Shown: positions 13,500 to 25,183 of the stretch, piece by piece | How the letters are laid out: every line of letters begins with the position of its first letter | Numbering within the stretch: the first letter of the stretch is position 1 | Position numbers and translations under genes: made by a program | The notes under the pieces: generated by a model | The model's input: the letters and a program-made list of their open reading frames with translations, nothing else | What the model was told of the DNA's origin: nothing | Databases searched by the model: none | Assembly: GCA_013396755.1 (NCBI GenBank) | Contig: VWZF01005472.1 | Span: 258,354-322,353, forward strand | DNA length: 64,000 bases | Reading direction: 5' to 3' | Origin: Sclerurus mexicanus | Lineage: Eukaryota > Chordata > Aves > Passeriformes > Furnariidae

Positions 13500-14340
13500 A
13501 GATCCATACTGTTTAAAAATACGTGAAAGGTACCTGGAAACAGGGATGAACAATGAAGTTTGGTGATGATGCAACATTCTTCCAGGTAGTAATGATGAGG
13601 ACCAGCTGTGAAGAATTGCTGAAGCAATAGGGTAATAAAATTACCCAGATGAAATTAAGTGTGGATAAATTTAAAGGACATGCACATTGACAAAAACAAG
13701 TCTATTTCATGTAGAAGATTATGGGCTCTGAATGGACAATTACCACTGAAGAGTGAGATGTGGGGGTTATGTTAAATAGTTCCATGAAAAGATCAGCTCA
13801 GTGCTTGGCACTGGTAAAAAAAAGAAAAAGAAAAGAAAAAAAATGGCAAAAAAGAAGCAAATCAATTGCTACCAGTTATTAGAGAAGCAGCAGAGAACAA
13901 ACAGGAAACATAATTATTCCACTATATAAAGCCACGATTCACCAGGACATTGAAAATTACGTGCAGTTCTAGACATGTCATTGCAAAAATGATGTTCAGA
14001 ACAGACAGGTGCAGGGAAGTGCAACAAAGATGACTGAAACAGCCAACAGCTCTTGTACGGAGGCTGGGACTTGATAGCCTTGAGATGAGGCAACCTGAGC
14101 TGCTGTATTATAGGTCTACAAAATCACCACCATCACTACAAAATCCACCAAGAAGGTGCATGCAGATTGACTATGTGCTGCCTCTAACAGTGCAGGAATG
14201 TGTGAAGGGAATGGGAGAGGGAGGTTTAAAACAAGAAGAGGGAGTTTGTGCAGTGGGTAAAGGGCCTTTGCAACTCCTTTCCAAAGGCTTTAATGAACAG
14301 AGGTTTTCACCCAATCAAAGGGAGACCAGTGCTCACGTGT
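13500..14340 (+). mobile_element. Ancient CR1 LINE fragment, 3' part of ORF2 (amniote/turtle-type)
   Basis: The stretch follows the widespread amniote CR1 ORF2 end in order. Landmarks are a block near 13640-13700 (gatgaaatt, gataaat, atgcacattg), tagttccatgaaaa near 13780, aatcaattgctaccagttat and ctatataaagcca near 13860-13935, gtgcagttctagacatgtcat near 13961, gtgcagggaagtgcaacaaagatg near 14010, gaggctgggacttgatagccttgagatg near 14060, ggtctacaaaatca near 14112, and ggtttaaaacaagaag near 14223. These encode the decayed reverse-transcriptase C-terminal part (L-G-L-x-S-L-E-x-R). Multiple indels and stops mark it as old. The 5' limit is unsure; similarity may begin near 13.0 kb, interrupted by a T/G-rich tract at 13350-13425. 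Confidence 0.75.
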
Positions 14341-14464
14341 GGAATGGTGCAACTTTGTATGTACAACCCTCTCACAAAATCTCCCGAGCTGAAAATATTT
14401 GGAGACTATGAGAGTATTAGGTGGGAAATATTCTATGTACCTGTGTTGGTTTTATTCTCCTCAG

Positions 14465-14543
14465 GTGACTGCTGCTGACCCTATCCTAGTCTGGATGAAT
14501 CCTTTCTCTGGCCCAGTACGGCTGGTTGTGTGTGTGATCACAG
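14465..14543 (+). pseudogene. Weak candidate DNAH remnant, AAA3 'MNP' exon
   Basis: A 79-bp segment between a good acceptor (ttctcctcag) and a good donor (CACAG|GTAATT). One frame reads V-W-M-N-P-F-S-G, against the AAA3 pattern A-C-M-N-P-M-V-G. Only about five residues agree. It lies upstream of the 16.1 kb exon as expected. Confidence 0.22.
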
Positions 14544-16101
14544 GTAATTACACATGCAAACTTGTCTCATCCAGACAGTTGTAACATACCATGCTTGCAA
14601 GTTAAATCATGGTTTTTTGAGAACTATCAGAAATAGGATGATAGTCTAAATACTAAAGTAATACCGTGATACTTTATAATTAGCGACTCTTAATATTTTC
14701 CTTTAAGCTGGCTGCTAATCATGAGATTGAGTGTTGGTTGTGAGAGTCAGGACAGAGTGGTGTCTTGACTGTGGGGGACAGTGTCTAAGTGTTCAAGCGT
14801 TTCAACCATTTAGTCATCTCCTTGCACAAAAAGTTCAGGTTCACTTCTTTTCACCTCCGAATGATAGCTGAAATTAATAGAGCTGATTAACCTAAAAGGG
14901 AAGGAGTCTTTTTTTCTTCATTAGCAGACCTTGTGCCTGGCTACTGTTTTACACTGTTAGTCTCCTTTATGCTTATATTTCAGCTGGTCACTCAGAAATA
15001 CATTTAGCACGGGTGTTTTGCCTTACATTGAGTCCTTTTCTAAGCAGTGACTTTTATCTGTGTAGTTTTAATGTCTTTTCATATCTGAAAGTATACAGAT
15101 TTTAAAAAAATGTGTGTTCATGCATTTATTGAAACCGTCTTTCCAGCTTCTGTGTGTTGTCCGTATTGTATTTGAACTTGTCAACAATGGTTGGTTTTTT
15201 AATAATAGATGGTATTGAGAAGCACATCTCAAATAGCTTTTCATACCGCTTGGTTTCACTGTAAAGAATCAGAATTCTGGCACTACATACATTAGTATAT
15301 TTTATAATTAAATTCCTTAGGAATGTTCTGTATTATTTCATTTGAAAAGCTGACTGATCAAAAGTGTATTTTCTACGAAAGTGTATGGAGTTTAGGAACT
15401 TCTGTTTAGCTGGGTTTTTCTTAAAACTTTCTGATTTACAGGTGTGGGTTTTTTTTCTTTCATACAGAAATGTGAGGGATGCAAGTGATGGATTCTGTAA
15501 TTTGACCAGTCCTATCTGAGCCACACCATGGAGAAAAAAAAAATGCTCAAGTAGTTTTTGCAAGTTCTCTGGTTTGTAGGTGACTGTTAAATATACCATA
15601 AAGATGTTAATAATAGAATTATGGTTGGATTGATCCAAGATAGAGGATCAATATGCTACTCTTCCTGAGAAATTTAACAACTCTATAACAGTTCTTTTTT
15701 GCCCGATAATCCACTAGGGTGCTATCTATCTCATTTTTTTTAAATAACATTCAGATTTTGAACCATCCCAATTTGATTAAATGTGCACAGATTATTAGCC
15801 ATTCTGGAAAGAAACATCTGCAAAGGAACACACTGCCCTGAAGTCAGGCACATTTGGCAGATTTCATACTAACTTGGTAGCAATTATGATCTCCACTGAA
15901 TGAGGCAGGGAGTGAATAAGATATTCAACACCGTGTGCTGTGGCTGTGAAAACCTTTTCAACTTGGGATTTCAATTTCTGGGTTTCAGTGTTATTAAAAT
16001 ATTTGTGGGTATATTTTAAAAGAAATAATTATCCTTTCCTCCATACACACTATTCTTTTAATCTCAGGAAATTTTCTTTCTGTTTGTTGTCTCCTTTCCA
16101 G

Positions 16102-16303
16102 AGATTGATGCTCTATCCACCATAGAGAGAGCAGGACCATAAATATCCTTTTCCAGCACAGGAGCTGCAGTTACACTGTAGTGAAATCTATCTCGCTCCT
16201 ATAAGATGCAACCTGTCTGCATCAGAAAATGACCCAGAACTTTCTACCCACAGTGACTAGATTCAATATGTTTTTAATTTGAGAGATTGATGCTATATTC
16301 CAG
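16102..16303 (+). pseudogene. DNAH11: DNAH11-like exon remnant, end of AAA3
   Basis: The acceptor is a pyrimidine-rich tract ending in CAG at 16101; the donor is CAG|GTAGTA at 16304. The start reads I-D-A-L-S-T-I (codons from 16104), like the conserved L-D-A-L-N-T-I. Then L-H-Q-K-M-T-Q-N-F-L-P-T is at 16217-16252 and F-N-L-R-D at 16273-16287, followed by bases resembling the codons for I-F-Q-G. These are hallmark motifs of DNAH9/11/17 at the end of AAA3. The three motifs lie in three different reading frames within about 200 bp, so at least two frameshifts exist, and stops (TAA, TAG) occur. The length of 202 bp is close to the roughly 207 bp I expect. Confidence 0.85.
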
Positions 16304-19300
16304 GTAGTACAGGTCTTTCTATGTATTTCTTGTATAAATTGCTCTTTCTCTTTACTAAATATTATAGATTCTTCTATGAGTTTTATAACACTTGTTTTTT
16401 TAACATCTCCAGTATAACTCAGTGAAGAGTTCCCCAAATACACATGTATAGGCTTTGTCAATACTCAGAGTAACTACTATGCCTGAACATCTTCTAAATT
16501 CTGAAATACCATTTTCTCATAACAGTCCACTGGCCACCAGAGAGGCATTCTCAGGCAGTGAGGATCTTAGCCATAAGATATCTAGACTGTCGTAATATAT
16601 CCGGATAGAAGTGCTTATAAAATCTCAAGGTACAACTCCTTGTAAGCCTAAAAGTTACCTTACAAACTCTGAAGGGTAAAGGTACCAAGAGAATAAATTT
16701 GACTGTGTTTCATATGCAATAGCACTGGATTCAGCCAGGTGTGAAACTCCTGAAAAATTGTCATTATTTGCAATTATTATTTTTAAAATTGTAATGCATA
16801 TTACATAACAGCCATGATCTTATTCCTAGGTTTCTGCTGTATGAAGCTTATAGCTAGAAGGTTAGTATTAACTGGTATATTTCCTAGATCTGCTAGTAGG
16901 TCTCGCATGTCTTCTTTCCTGTGCCTTTCCAAGGTGCTTCTCCTTGAAGAGAAGAGTGGTAGGAATGAGAGGGTAAGACCAGTTTTTCTCAATGTTGGAG
17001 TGATGCCTCTAGAGTATGAATGTGATTGTTGACTTTGCAATGATGTGGAGGGCAAAATATTGACATGCTACAATATGAATTTTTTGAAAGCTCAGAATTT
17101 TGGCACCTATGATAAACTGCTGCATCATTAAGAAATTAGGTTTGTGTTCCAGACTGTTCTGAAACCGAATGTGCAGTTCCTGAATTGCATTTTGTGCAAA
17201 TAGTGGCTCTCCCAAATGTATTCATCCTGAGCCTGTCCATACAGCAAACCCCTGTGACATGTTGTGTGAAATTTGAACAAGCTGACTCAAGTACCAGAAA
17301 CAACTTAAATGTGGCAGATCCATCATCCCTTCACACTTGAAAAAGACAGGTAAATATCTCTGCAGAGATCTTGTTCCCACATAGCCAGGTTGTTTCACTA
17401 GGGAAGGCAGCTCACACATAAAGCTTACATGGTATCTCTCCCCTCTGCTGCAGCCTGTGAAGAAGACGTCTAATACATGGAGTCTGACATAGCAAAGGTC
17501 AACATCTGGGCTCTGTGTTAAAACTGTTAGGTGCTTCTTTCTTTTCTTTCTTTTCCTCTTTGTTTGCTTTTGTGTGTGTTAGTTTAGCAAACAAACTTAA
17601 GCGCAACCCTACAAACCCTTGAGATGTCCTCTCCTCCCTCCCAGTTTTGTAATTACCATGTGCTCATTAGCAGGGAAGAGCATACAGGGTGCTGAGGAGT
17701 TCGGGTGACTCCCAGTAGAGAAGGTGGCTCTACGCTTCCTTCCTCACCCTTTTCAAGTCCACATTCAATAGTTGGCTTTTCAAATATCCTACTCAAAGAT
17801 CCTCAAATGGTCCTTCCATTTCCTTTTGCTGCCTCATGCCCACAAAGTTTAGCGGGATCTTTCTCAAAAAAGCACTTTCATCTCAATTCCTGTAATGCTT
17901 GTCGTGTGCTGCAGGCAGAAAGTGAGGAGGATGGAAGCAAGCAATAAGGGCAAGCAAAACACATCTAGCAATTCTGACCATACTTTTCTCATTAAAAAAA
18001 AATAATTGTAAAAATAATGCAAAATTTGGCAACTCAATGAACCTAGCATTAATTTCCTATCTGGGTTAGCTTTTGACAAATTCAGCTGTCACTTTCTCTG
18101 TGAGTGAGAACATTTTTAGTACTGTGGATCGAGCTGGCACCAAGTGAGCAGTAGTGCGAGACCATCAGCGGGTGCGTGGGAGACGGCAGCAATTTGGGAA
18201 GCCTAAAACAGTGCCTGTAGGTTGGGAAAGGGAAATCAATGTTCTAAAAAGCATAGTAAAAATTTTTCTGGTTGTAAGAGGTATTGCTGGAACAACTGTG
18301 CTGCTGAGAGCATAATTTGTTTTTTTATTCTTCAATGGTTTCTGACCTTTGTATGTTATCTCCAGGATTTAAAGACAATTTACTTTTTTCAATGTGTTTG
18401 GAAATATTCATCTCTGGATTGAGTTAGGAATTTTACCCATATTTCCTGAGAGCCACTTCTTTAACATCTGTTTAGAAACAAGGAGGAGAGGACGATGTCA
18501 GTTTTTGAAATCTCATAATATACCTGGATCAAAAGGTTACTGCAAAAAGGAGCATTTTAACAAGAAATACCCCAATCATGGAAAATTTCCAAATAAATTT
18601 TCCAATAACTATATGTGCTAGACATAAAAATAAATTAATGGTATTGAATCAATTTGTACATAAATATGAAGACATTTAGGGGAAGTATGGTCGCATGAGC
18701 CATCTGCACACCAAACACTTATTAACATGCTTGCTAAATTTAATCCCAAGTATCAGGGTGCCTCCATGCTGCAAAAGCCCCAGTGAAAGCATTTGTATTA
18801 GCACTTGGTGGCAGAGAGACTTTAATCTTAATTCCTAAAAATTAATGCAACACTCTTGAGGAAACCGTGCCGGAACTGGCACTCTGGGTGAAATTCTGAA
18901 GTCAAGAAGAGTTTTTCACTGCCTTTAGCAAGGCCAAAATTTGTTGACTGGTAACAACCAATGACAGAACAGAGAGTTGGAGTATCAAAGTGATAGTTAA
19001 TGAGGGGTACCCTAAAGGGTTGAGCTGAACGGCACATCAGAAACAAGGGGAAGTGCCTTAGTCTCAAGTGTGATGCGCTCTTCATAATGCTGGTGTAGTC
19101 CTTTGGTATTCAGTGTGTCAGGATTATCTATACTGGCGGTGAAGTTAGGAAGAATACAGAAGAAAAAAGGCAATCTAGAACAAAGAGGTTTTAAACAGAA
19201 GCTGAGACTCGAGGAGGGTACAGTTGGGCCTTCCTGAAGGGAAGAGGTGTGCCAGAGATAAATAAAATGGGAATATGACAAAGATGAAAGCCACAGAAAG

Positions 19301-20258
19301 GAGGGCTAGGGGGAAAGGTTCAGTGTTTCTAAGGCAAACACACAGCCTCATTATATAACTCTTTTTACAACAGGACATTAATTGCCCAATAAATATATGT
19401 ACTGTGGAAAGTAAATAGTCATCTTTTGGTGACTCAAGAATGCATATCACTGACTGAAACATTTTAGTTTCTAATGAGGGACTGACAGTATCATGTATAA
19501 GGAAAAAAAAGCGTTTGAACTCAAATGTTTTTGCAGGGAACACTTTCACCACTCCAATGATATGTAGTTTCCTATTTCCTTTGTCCTTTTATGGCTCCAT
19601 GAAATTCTCCTGTATTTCCTCAGTTAAATGTACAGAGGAAAAAGATACTGAACATTTTAATAAAATTTTCATCCATGCCACAGGAGGTACTTGAAGGTAT
19701 GAATCTTAATATGAGGTAAGACATGTTTGTATCTGCCCTGTTTTATGTCATATTATACTCTAAGTACTAGGAAAATGAAAAGGATGATATTATACTGGAA
19801 CAATATACTTTACAGGTCAATTGTTTATTACAGAATATTTCTTTTGTTCTGTTCCTGGTCTGAATGGACGTAATTTCAACATAATAGAAAAGATAGTTAA
19901 AACAAAATCACTGCAGACATAAGAAGTATTCTGTCCTCTGTTTTACTTGAAGAGGCATCCTTATTGAAGTTTCTTCTTTGTAATGAGATTGTTTACCTTT
20001 TCTCTGTTCAGATGCTACCACCTTATGGCTGCATGCCATGGTAAAGACTAGGAGAATATTCAGAATCAGTGGAGAATACAGAAGTGGAGCATACTCCAAA
20101 GAAAGCAGAGTAAAACTTTATGAAATTGTTTATAAATGATATAAAGTGCCTGGGAAAAATAGGTCTGTGATTTTTTTGTGAACTTGTTTTCCTCCAGAGC
20201 AGGAGCTGAAATAAAAATCTATCACCAAAATCTGCATTACATTTGAAACCCTTTTCAG
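16304..20258 (+). other. Pseudogene intron, no gene seen
   Basis: Lies between the AAA3-end and linker remnants. AT-rich with a pyrimidine run at 17536-17575. The 84-codon antisense frame at 16801-17055 was not recognised. Confidence 0.6.
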
Positions 20259-20346
20259 CTGCCTACAGAGAGAAGACACAGTCCAGGAGATTTTGAAGCC
20301 AGACTTCTAGAAATGGCATGCTGCCAGAGTCTGACAGAAAAAATTA
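20259..20346 (+). pseudogene. Possible DNAH11-like exon remnant before AAA4 linker exon
   Basis: This follows a good acceptor (cccttttcag ending at 20258). It reads A-Y-R-E-K and then, after a TGA, degenerate sequence. The family has V-Y-x-D-K followed by an acidic stretch and a K-rich end at this point, directly upstream of the exon at 20470. The match is short and frame-broken. Position and the small gap to the next exon are the main support. Confidence 0.4.
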
Positions 20347-20469
20347 CAATACTAGCTACTAGTTCTGTAGCTAGCAGGGTTATTCCCAGACTTTGTAAGG
20401 AGAAAATTGTGATAAAGGGTTAATGTGCTGGATGAATACTTGTTTATATCTTTATATTGTTACCGCCAG

Positions 20470-20663
20470 GGTGTTGATGAGCACGTATTTATCCATAAGC
20501 CACTAATTTACTGCCACTTTGCCCACGGTGTTGGAGAACCTTGTTACTTTCTAGTATCTGATTGGGAGAAGCTGACCAGAATTTTAACAGAATCATTAGA
20601 GCATTACGATGAGCTTCATGCTGTAATGAACCATGTTCTGTCTGAGGGTGCCATACAGCTCGC
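20470..20663 (+). pseudogene. DNAH11: DNAH11-like exon, AAA3-AAA4 linker (best-preserved exon)
   Basis: The acceptor is ttaccgccag ending at 20469 and the donor is GTAAGT at 20664. The 194-bp exon is open for all 64 codons (phase 0 in, phase 2 out). It contains PLIYCHFAHGVGEP, then V-S-D-W-E-K-L-T-R-I-L-T-E-S-L-E-x-Y-x-E-L-H-A-V-M-N, then V-L-S-E-G-A-I where the family has V-L-F-E-D-A-M. This is the diagnostic stretch just before the AAA4 P-loop of outer-arm heavy chains. The G-V-D-x-H start and P-L-I-Y-C-H-F-A favour DNAH11 over DNAH9/17. Substitutions at normally fixed F, D and M residues suggest relaxed constraint despite the open frame. Confidence 0.93.
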
Positions 20664-20773
20664 GTAAGTTTCCTTAGTTTTGGTACATATAATATGTGCT
20701 CTAGCAAAGTTAATCACTGATGTGCGAATTCAATTAAAGGTGACCTGCAGGATTATTAAAAATAACCTCTCAG

Positions 20774-20865
20774 GTTTAGGGATATATGTCAAGTGTCCCA
20801 AGAGACCAGACGAAGCCAGGCATTGAGCACAGTTTTAACACGAACTGTAACCATTTTTACCTCTG
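20774..20865 (+). pseudogene. DNAH11: DNAH11-like exon remnant, AAA4 P-loop region
   Basis: It lies 110 bp after the previous exon, with acceptor ctctcag ending at 20773 and a possible donor GGTGCT at 20866. At nucleotide level it resembles the exon that encodes C-R-I-x-R-I-L-x-S-P-x-G through the Walker A to S-L-T-R-L-A-A. Recognisable pieces are tcccaagag near the S-P-R-G position and agttttaacacga near S-L-T-R. The G-G-S-G-K-Q core is scrambled, with about 12-15 bases missing and several indels, so the ATP-binding loop of AAA4 could not form. Confidence 0.65.
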
Positions 20866-20977
20866 GTGCTTCCAAGAAGCCTTCACCTGCTGTGAATTGT
20901 TGGCTTCTTTCTCGGCGTGACCCACAGGCCTGCTACTGGTCATGTCAAATCCATTGTAGGCAGACTGTGGTTTGACC

Positions 20978-21045
20978 CATCAAGATGTTTTAAAACTCCT
21001 TATTACAATGCTACAGTGGACACCAACCTACATGTTAGAAAACTA
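20978..21045 (+). pseudogene. Possible DNAH11-like remnant, AAA4 after Walker A
   Basis: A gatgtttt core at 20984 fits the family's L-(D/E)-V-F start. After an apparent deletion of about 18 bases, T-V-D-T-N-L-H-V-R-K follows, against the expected x-V-D-L-A-N-L-Y-I-R. The order and the distance from the P-loop remnant are right. There is no clear donor, and the sequence after 21045 does not match. Confidence 0.45.
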
Positions 21046-24000
21046 CCCAGAGCTTTAGAAAGAGATTTATTTAATGCTGTTAACCTAGTCCCATATTTTG
21101 CAAAAGAATCATGTGATGGACCAGCTGTCATCTGCTTAATATATTTCACCTCATACAGGAGCAGTTACTACTATGCAGATAGAATTTAGAGGGTTTTGAA
21201 AAGAAAATTAAAGGTATAGATGGGTAGGGAGAATGACGTTTACCTACAAATTTGCTAAAACTTCTTTTGGAAGAGTTTCTGCTGCATACCTTCCATGTTT
21301 CTAAATCTGACAAGTACTTGATAAAGTGGTTTGACTTCCCATTCTTACAGATTTTGTGCTGAGATGCCAACTTCAGCACCAGTTCAGTTCTAATTATTTT
21401 AGTTATTTATGAAATTGTTTTTTCCACAAAATTTGTTAGACAATCACTATATAATTTAATTAAGGATAGGTCATACAAGCAAGTATTTCCATGTTCCTTT
21501 CTCAGAACAAAATAGTCATTGCTTTTGCTGGGTGTTCACTGATTGCATTCCACATAGTGTGAACCAGTAAAATGGCCTTGGTCGCATTTGTTTTTTATGT
21601 GTTTCCTCACCCTCTGTTTCTCACACAAGTCTAAATTGATATCAGCTTTGAATTGCTGGCAAATGTTAACTCAAAATCTGCGCCTCTCTCATTTCACAAG
21701 GTAAAATAAGAAAATATTTCTGTTCACATTGGCTCCTCCCTTTCAGCTCCTCAAGCCTTAGCTGACTTAAGTATACATTGAAATAATGTGTCTTATTACA
21801 AAAACCTTGATGCATCCAAAAATTACCTGTTTATAGCATTTTAAGGAAAGTTGTTTGATTTATCTCAGTACTAAATGATGAAGAACCCCCAAGAAATATG
21901 TACAGACTTCAACCACGGGGACCCAAAGCACAAGTTGGGAAGCCTCCACCTCGCAGACAGGTGGTATGGTAGCAGACAACTGACTAGGTGAAACCTAAAT
22001 GCCTGTCTCCCGGCTCCTACTGAGTTCCTACTAGCACAATTTATCTGTAATTTAGGAAAGAAACGTATAATCTTACCAAGTGCCCTGTAAAAGTTGTCAG
22101 CTCCTTGTTTGCACTGTTTCATGAAATAGATAATATTTCAAGGTTACTTGTGACTAGCTTTAGTTCTGAGGTGACAGGGAATATTGCTTCTAATTAACTC
22201 ATGATGTTCATAAAATTCAAATTCTTCAAGTCCATGGGATCTGCGTTACAGAGAAATTAACTTCAAGTATGATGTAGTAAGAGGAAACTAATGTTACTGA
22301 ATCTGTTGGAAATTCATTAAAATGAAATGTGAAATTTACCCCATTTTGACTGACAAAGTAAAAATGTTACAACTTTCTCAAAATATATGGTCAGTAAAAC
22401 CTTGGTGGTATTAATTTCTAAATTAGTATTTTTACACTGATAGAAATGATTCAAAGAAAGGTCTTTTAGTAGTAAAATGGTCAGAATTATAGAAAGTAAA
22501 ATAAGTGTTTTATATTTACAGTGCACGTTAAAATGTAGTCAGTGATGAAAGAACACTATGTAATGGAGTCCAGAATATCAGAAATAAAAGCTGCAGAGAA
22601 AAGATTTTCTGCTTTTCTCAGCAGCAAAGGTCTGTAACCAGGAAGTTTACTCCTGGGAGTGTGATGGGTGATGGTCTCTCTCAGAGCACATGCTGAAGGC
22701 AATGCTGATTGAAGACTGATTCTCCTGTTCTCTTGGTGTATTTGTCTATTTTTTACTTTCATTTTAGAAACAGGTACATTGATGGTGACTCTGTCGAATC
22801 TCTTGCAGCTGCTTTGATATGTAGCAATGAAGCAAATTTTCACTCAAAAACCCCAGACTAATTGCAACCAAAAGGTCTTGTGTCGGTTTTGAAGAACTTT
22901 TAACAGACATAAGCTAAGTTTCCAAGGCTTCTGGGCTTTTTGCTCTGAAGTTGGTAATCATTCAACTTCTTGGCATGATATTGTTTTAAAATTTTCAAAG
23001 TATTTTTATTATCTCAACACTAATTCCTCTGCCCCTTCTTTGGAAAAGTTTGAAAAGTTCGCTAGTAAGCAAAACTTTTCTTTTTGAATCTCTTATAAAA
23101 TTGCAACCCTGATTTTTCCATCCTGCTTTAAACCTACTCTAAATACAAAGTAACGCCATTGTGATAGAGCTCAGATCTGTAGGTTCTCAGACAGTCTGAA
23201 CATATTGTCAGATCTTCCTCTGTTTAATTTTAAGCCTTGGATTTGAACTTTGATCACAGATGATTAAAAAACAGTGAAAATCTTAGCAGCACAGATTAAA
23301 AAATATGAAGTAGTTTATAGAAGATCTTTATGGATATTACACACTGTATCCTTTCAAGGGACTGTAAGATTCTGATATGCAACTGCAGTGGGCCTGAAGA
23401 TTTAATCTGAGGAGACTGCGTTGTCTGTGTATTGTAATCCAAACGTGATCCCGCCTTTTTTTGGGTTTTATTTCCTGCTGAATTTTGTAATGGACATCCT
23501 CAAGGAAAGAACAGGGGCAGACTCTGTTGTGATAAAAATTTATGTTTATCCTTCTGTGTCCAAAATTTCAACACATTCCTCCAAAACTGATGGTTTATGT
23601 GAAGGTTCCAGAAGCAGTTTTAGTAAGGCAACCTTAACAGCCCGATAGCGCTTTGTGTAGAACCTCATGCTTAGAGCACAGAACTGGAGGATGTGGCTGA
23701 AAGTATTAGAGAAAGGCATGAGTCCTCAATGACAACAAACTAATGGCAGAGAAAGGATAAAATCTTGCCCAGCAGCAGTCATTTCCTTATTTGCTTTCCG
23801 CTTCCAAAAATTGTTATTTATCAGTTCTAACTTGGGACCAGGAAGAGCGACTGGATATGAATATGAAAGGTCCATATTTGTGGCTTTCCTGTCTATTTGA
23901 TATTCCCGTAATACCCACATTCTCAAGGAAAAAAATCAAGCATCACCCTCCCTTACAAGGTGACAATATTCTGGCACCTACTTTTTGCAAAGGGTGAAAT

Positions 24001-24544
24001 CACGGCTTCACTGGCTGGCAGTCCTGCACAGTGCAGGTGCTCTCTCTGTTCTTCAAGCCTGCTCTGATCACTAGCTCTGAGTGTAGAATTGAAGCATAAA
24101 GGCACTTCTTTATTTGGTAGTTTCAGCAGGCAGACACTGTAAGTATTGCCTTCTTTTAATCTATAAACAAAAATAGAAACTTGTTTATTGTATGAAAAAT
24201 CATTCAATCCTGAAGCTGAATCAGAAAAATCTTATGTATCAAGGATTTACTTTGTTTTATAAACTGAACAGCAGATGTCCATTTTAAAAAATTATCTACA
24301 AATAATTATATATATATACACATAAGCTCGAATGTTACTTTACCTGTATAATCAAGACGATTTTAACAGTTATTTAATCTTCTTTCTACTTTTCCCCTCC
24401 CCCAAACAGGAGTATTTTACTGCTTTTCTTCTGTCTGGTTGTCGTACATACATTCTGCAATTCCTGCGGTTTACTAGCATATTTAACGATCCCAGCGGAA
24501 AATATTTGCGATAGAAAGTAGTTCATTATTGCATAAGGGCAAAC
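21046..24544 (+). other. Pseudogene intron, no gene seen
   Basis: AT-rich sequence between the AAA4 remnants and the CpG cluster; no exon-like block found. Confidence 0.55.
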
Positions 24545-24775
24545 ACTACGGGTTTATAGTGCAATCGGCAAGCCGCTCCGAAAACAAGATGCTTTCTCAC
24601 GTGTTTTGGGGTAGCGGTGCCCGCCTTTGAGACAATGGCCGCATCCCGCATTGTTAATTGCGCACTGCCCCCTAGGGACTCCCGCCTCCGGCCGCCGCCA
24701 GCGCACCCGCGCACGCCGCTCTTCCTCCTCTCCCCTGCGCCCCTGGCGACCTGTCTCATAACCTCGAATTTCATC
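24545..24775. promoter_or_regulatory. CpG-rich cluster, possible promoter or insulator
   Basis: About 230 bp with many CpGs (cgcctccggccgccgcc, gcgcacccgcgcacgccgc) stands out in AT-rich DNA. It contains an acaatggccgc YY1-like core and a CTCF-like site. It lies inside a large intron of the dynein pseudogene, so it is not that gene's promoter. It could drive an unannotated non-coding RNA or act as a boundary element. No coding exon is evident; the 82-codon antisense frame here is unsupported. Confidence 0.55.
24665..24678 (-). promoter_or_regulatory. CTCF-like binding motif
   Basis: The minus strand reads TCCCTAGGGGGCAG. Against the CTCF core CCASYAGRKGGCRS the AGGGGGCAG half matches fully, with about 12 of 14 positions overall. 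It sits within the CpG cluster. Confidence 0.5.
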
Positions 24776-25148
24776 CTCTTCCAGCTATAGTGATGTGACT
24801 CGGGTTTTAACTCCTTCCAGCTTTGGTTTGGTTTTTGGGGGTTTTTTTAGGGCTGATTATTAATATCCGTGGCTTACAGAATTCTGTGCGTTCTCGGTGC
24901 ACGCATATTTGGTTCTACATAGGAAATTTTCTCAAAATTATTTGAAGTCATCCCTTTTTCTTTTAGTATTTCCGGGGATGGGTTTTCTTTTCAGTTGCCG
25001 GTTAAAAAGGAGCTGTGTGAATTTCCTTCTCAGAGGCAATTTGCTTCAGTGCTCAAAGACAGAAGCTGGGAACTGTGGTACTTTGCACAGATGTCAGATA
25101 CATCATGAGTGATTTCCTATACTTATTGATGGTGTGGTGATTTCAAGC

Positions 25149-25183
25149 AAATAATAATAACAATAATAATAATAATAATAATT
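25149..25183 (+). repeat. (AAT)n microsatellite
   Basis: About eleven units of aat with one interruption (aac). Confidence 0.9.

Noticed and set aside
13242..13627. Overlapping 110-111-codon antisense frames
   Set aside because: Produced by the T/G-rich low-complexity tract within the CR1 region.
14085..14411. 108-codon + strand open frame
   Set aside because: It is the old CR1 ORF2 end read out of frame, not a host gene.
24526..24774. 82-codon arginine/glycine-rich antisense frame in the CpG cluster
   Set aside because: CpG-rich DNA gives such frames by composition; no domain or splice donor supports a first exon.
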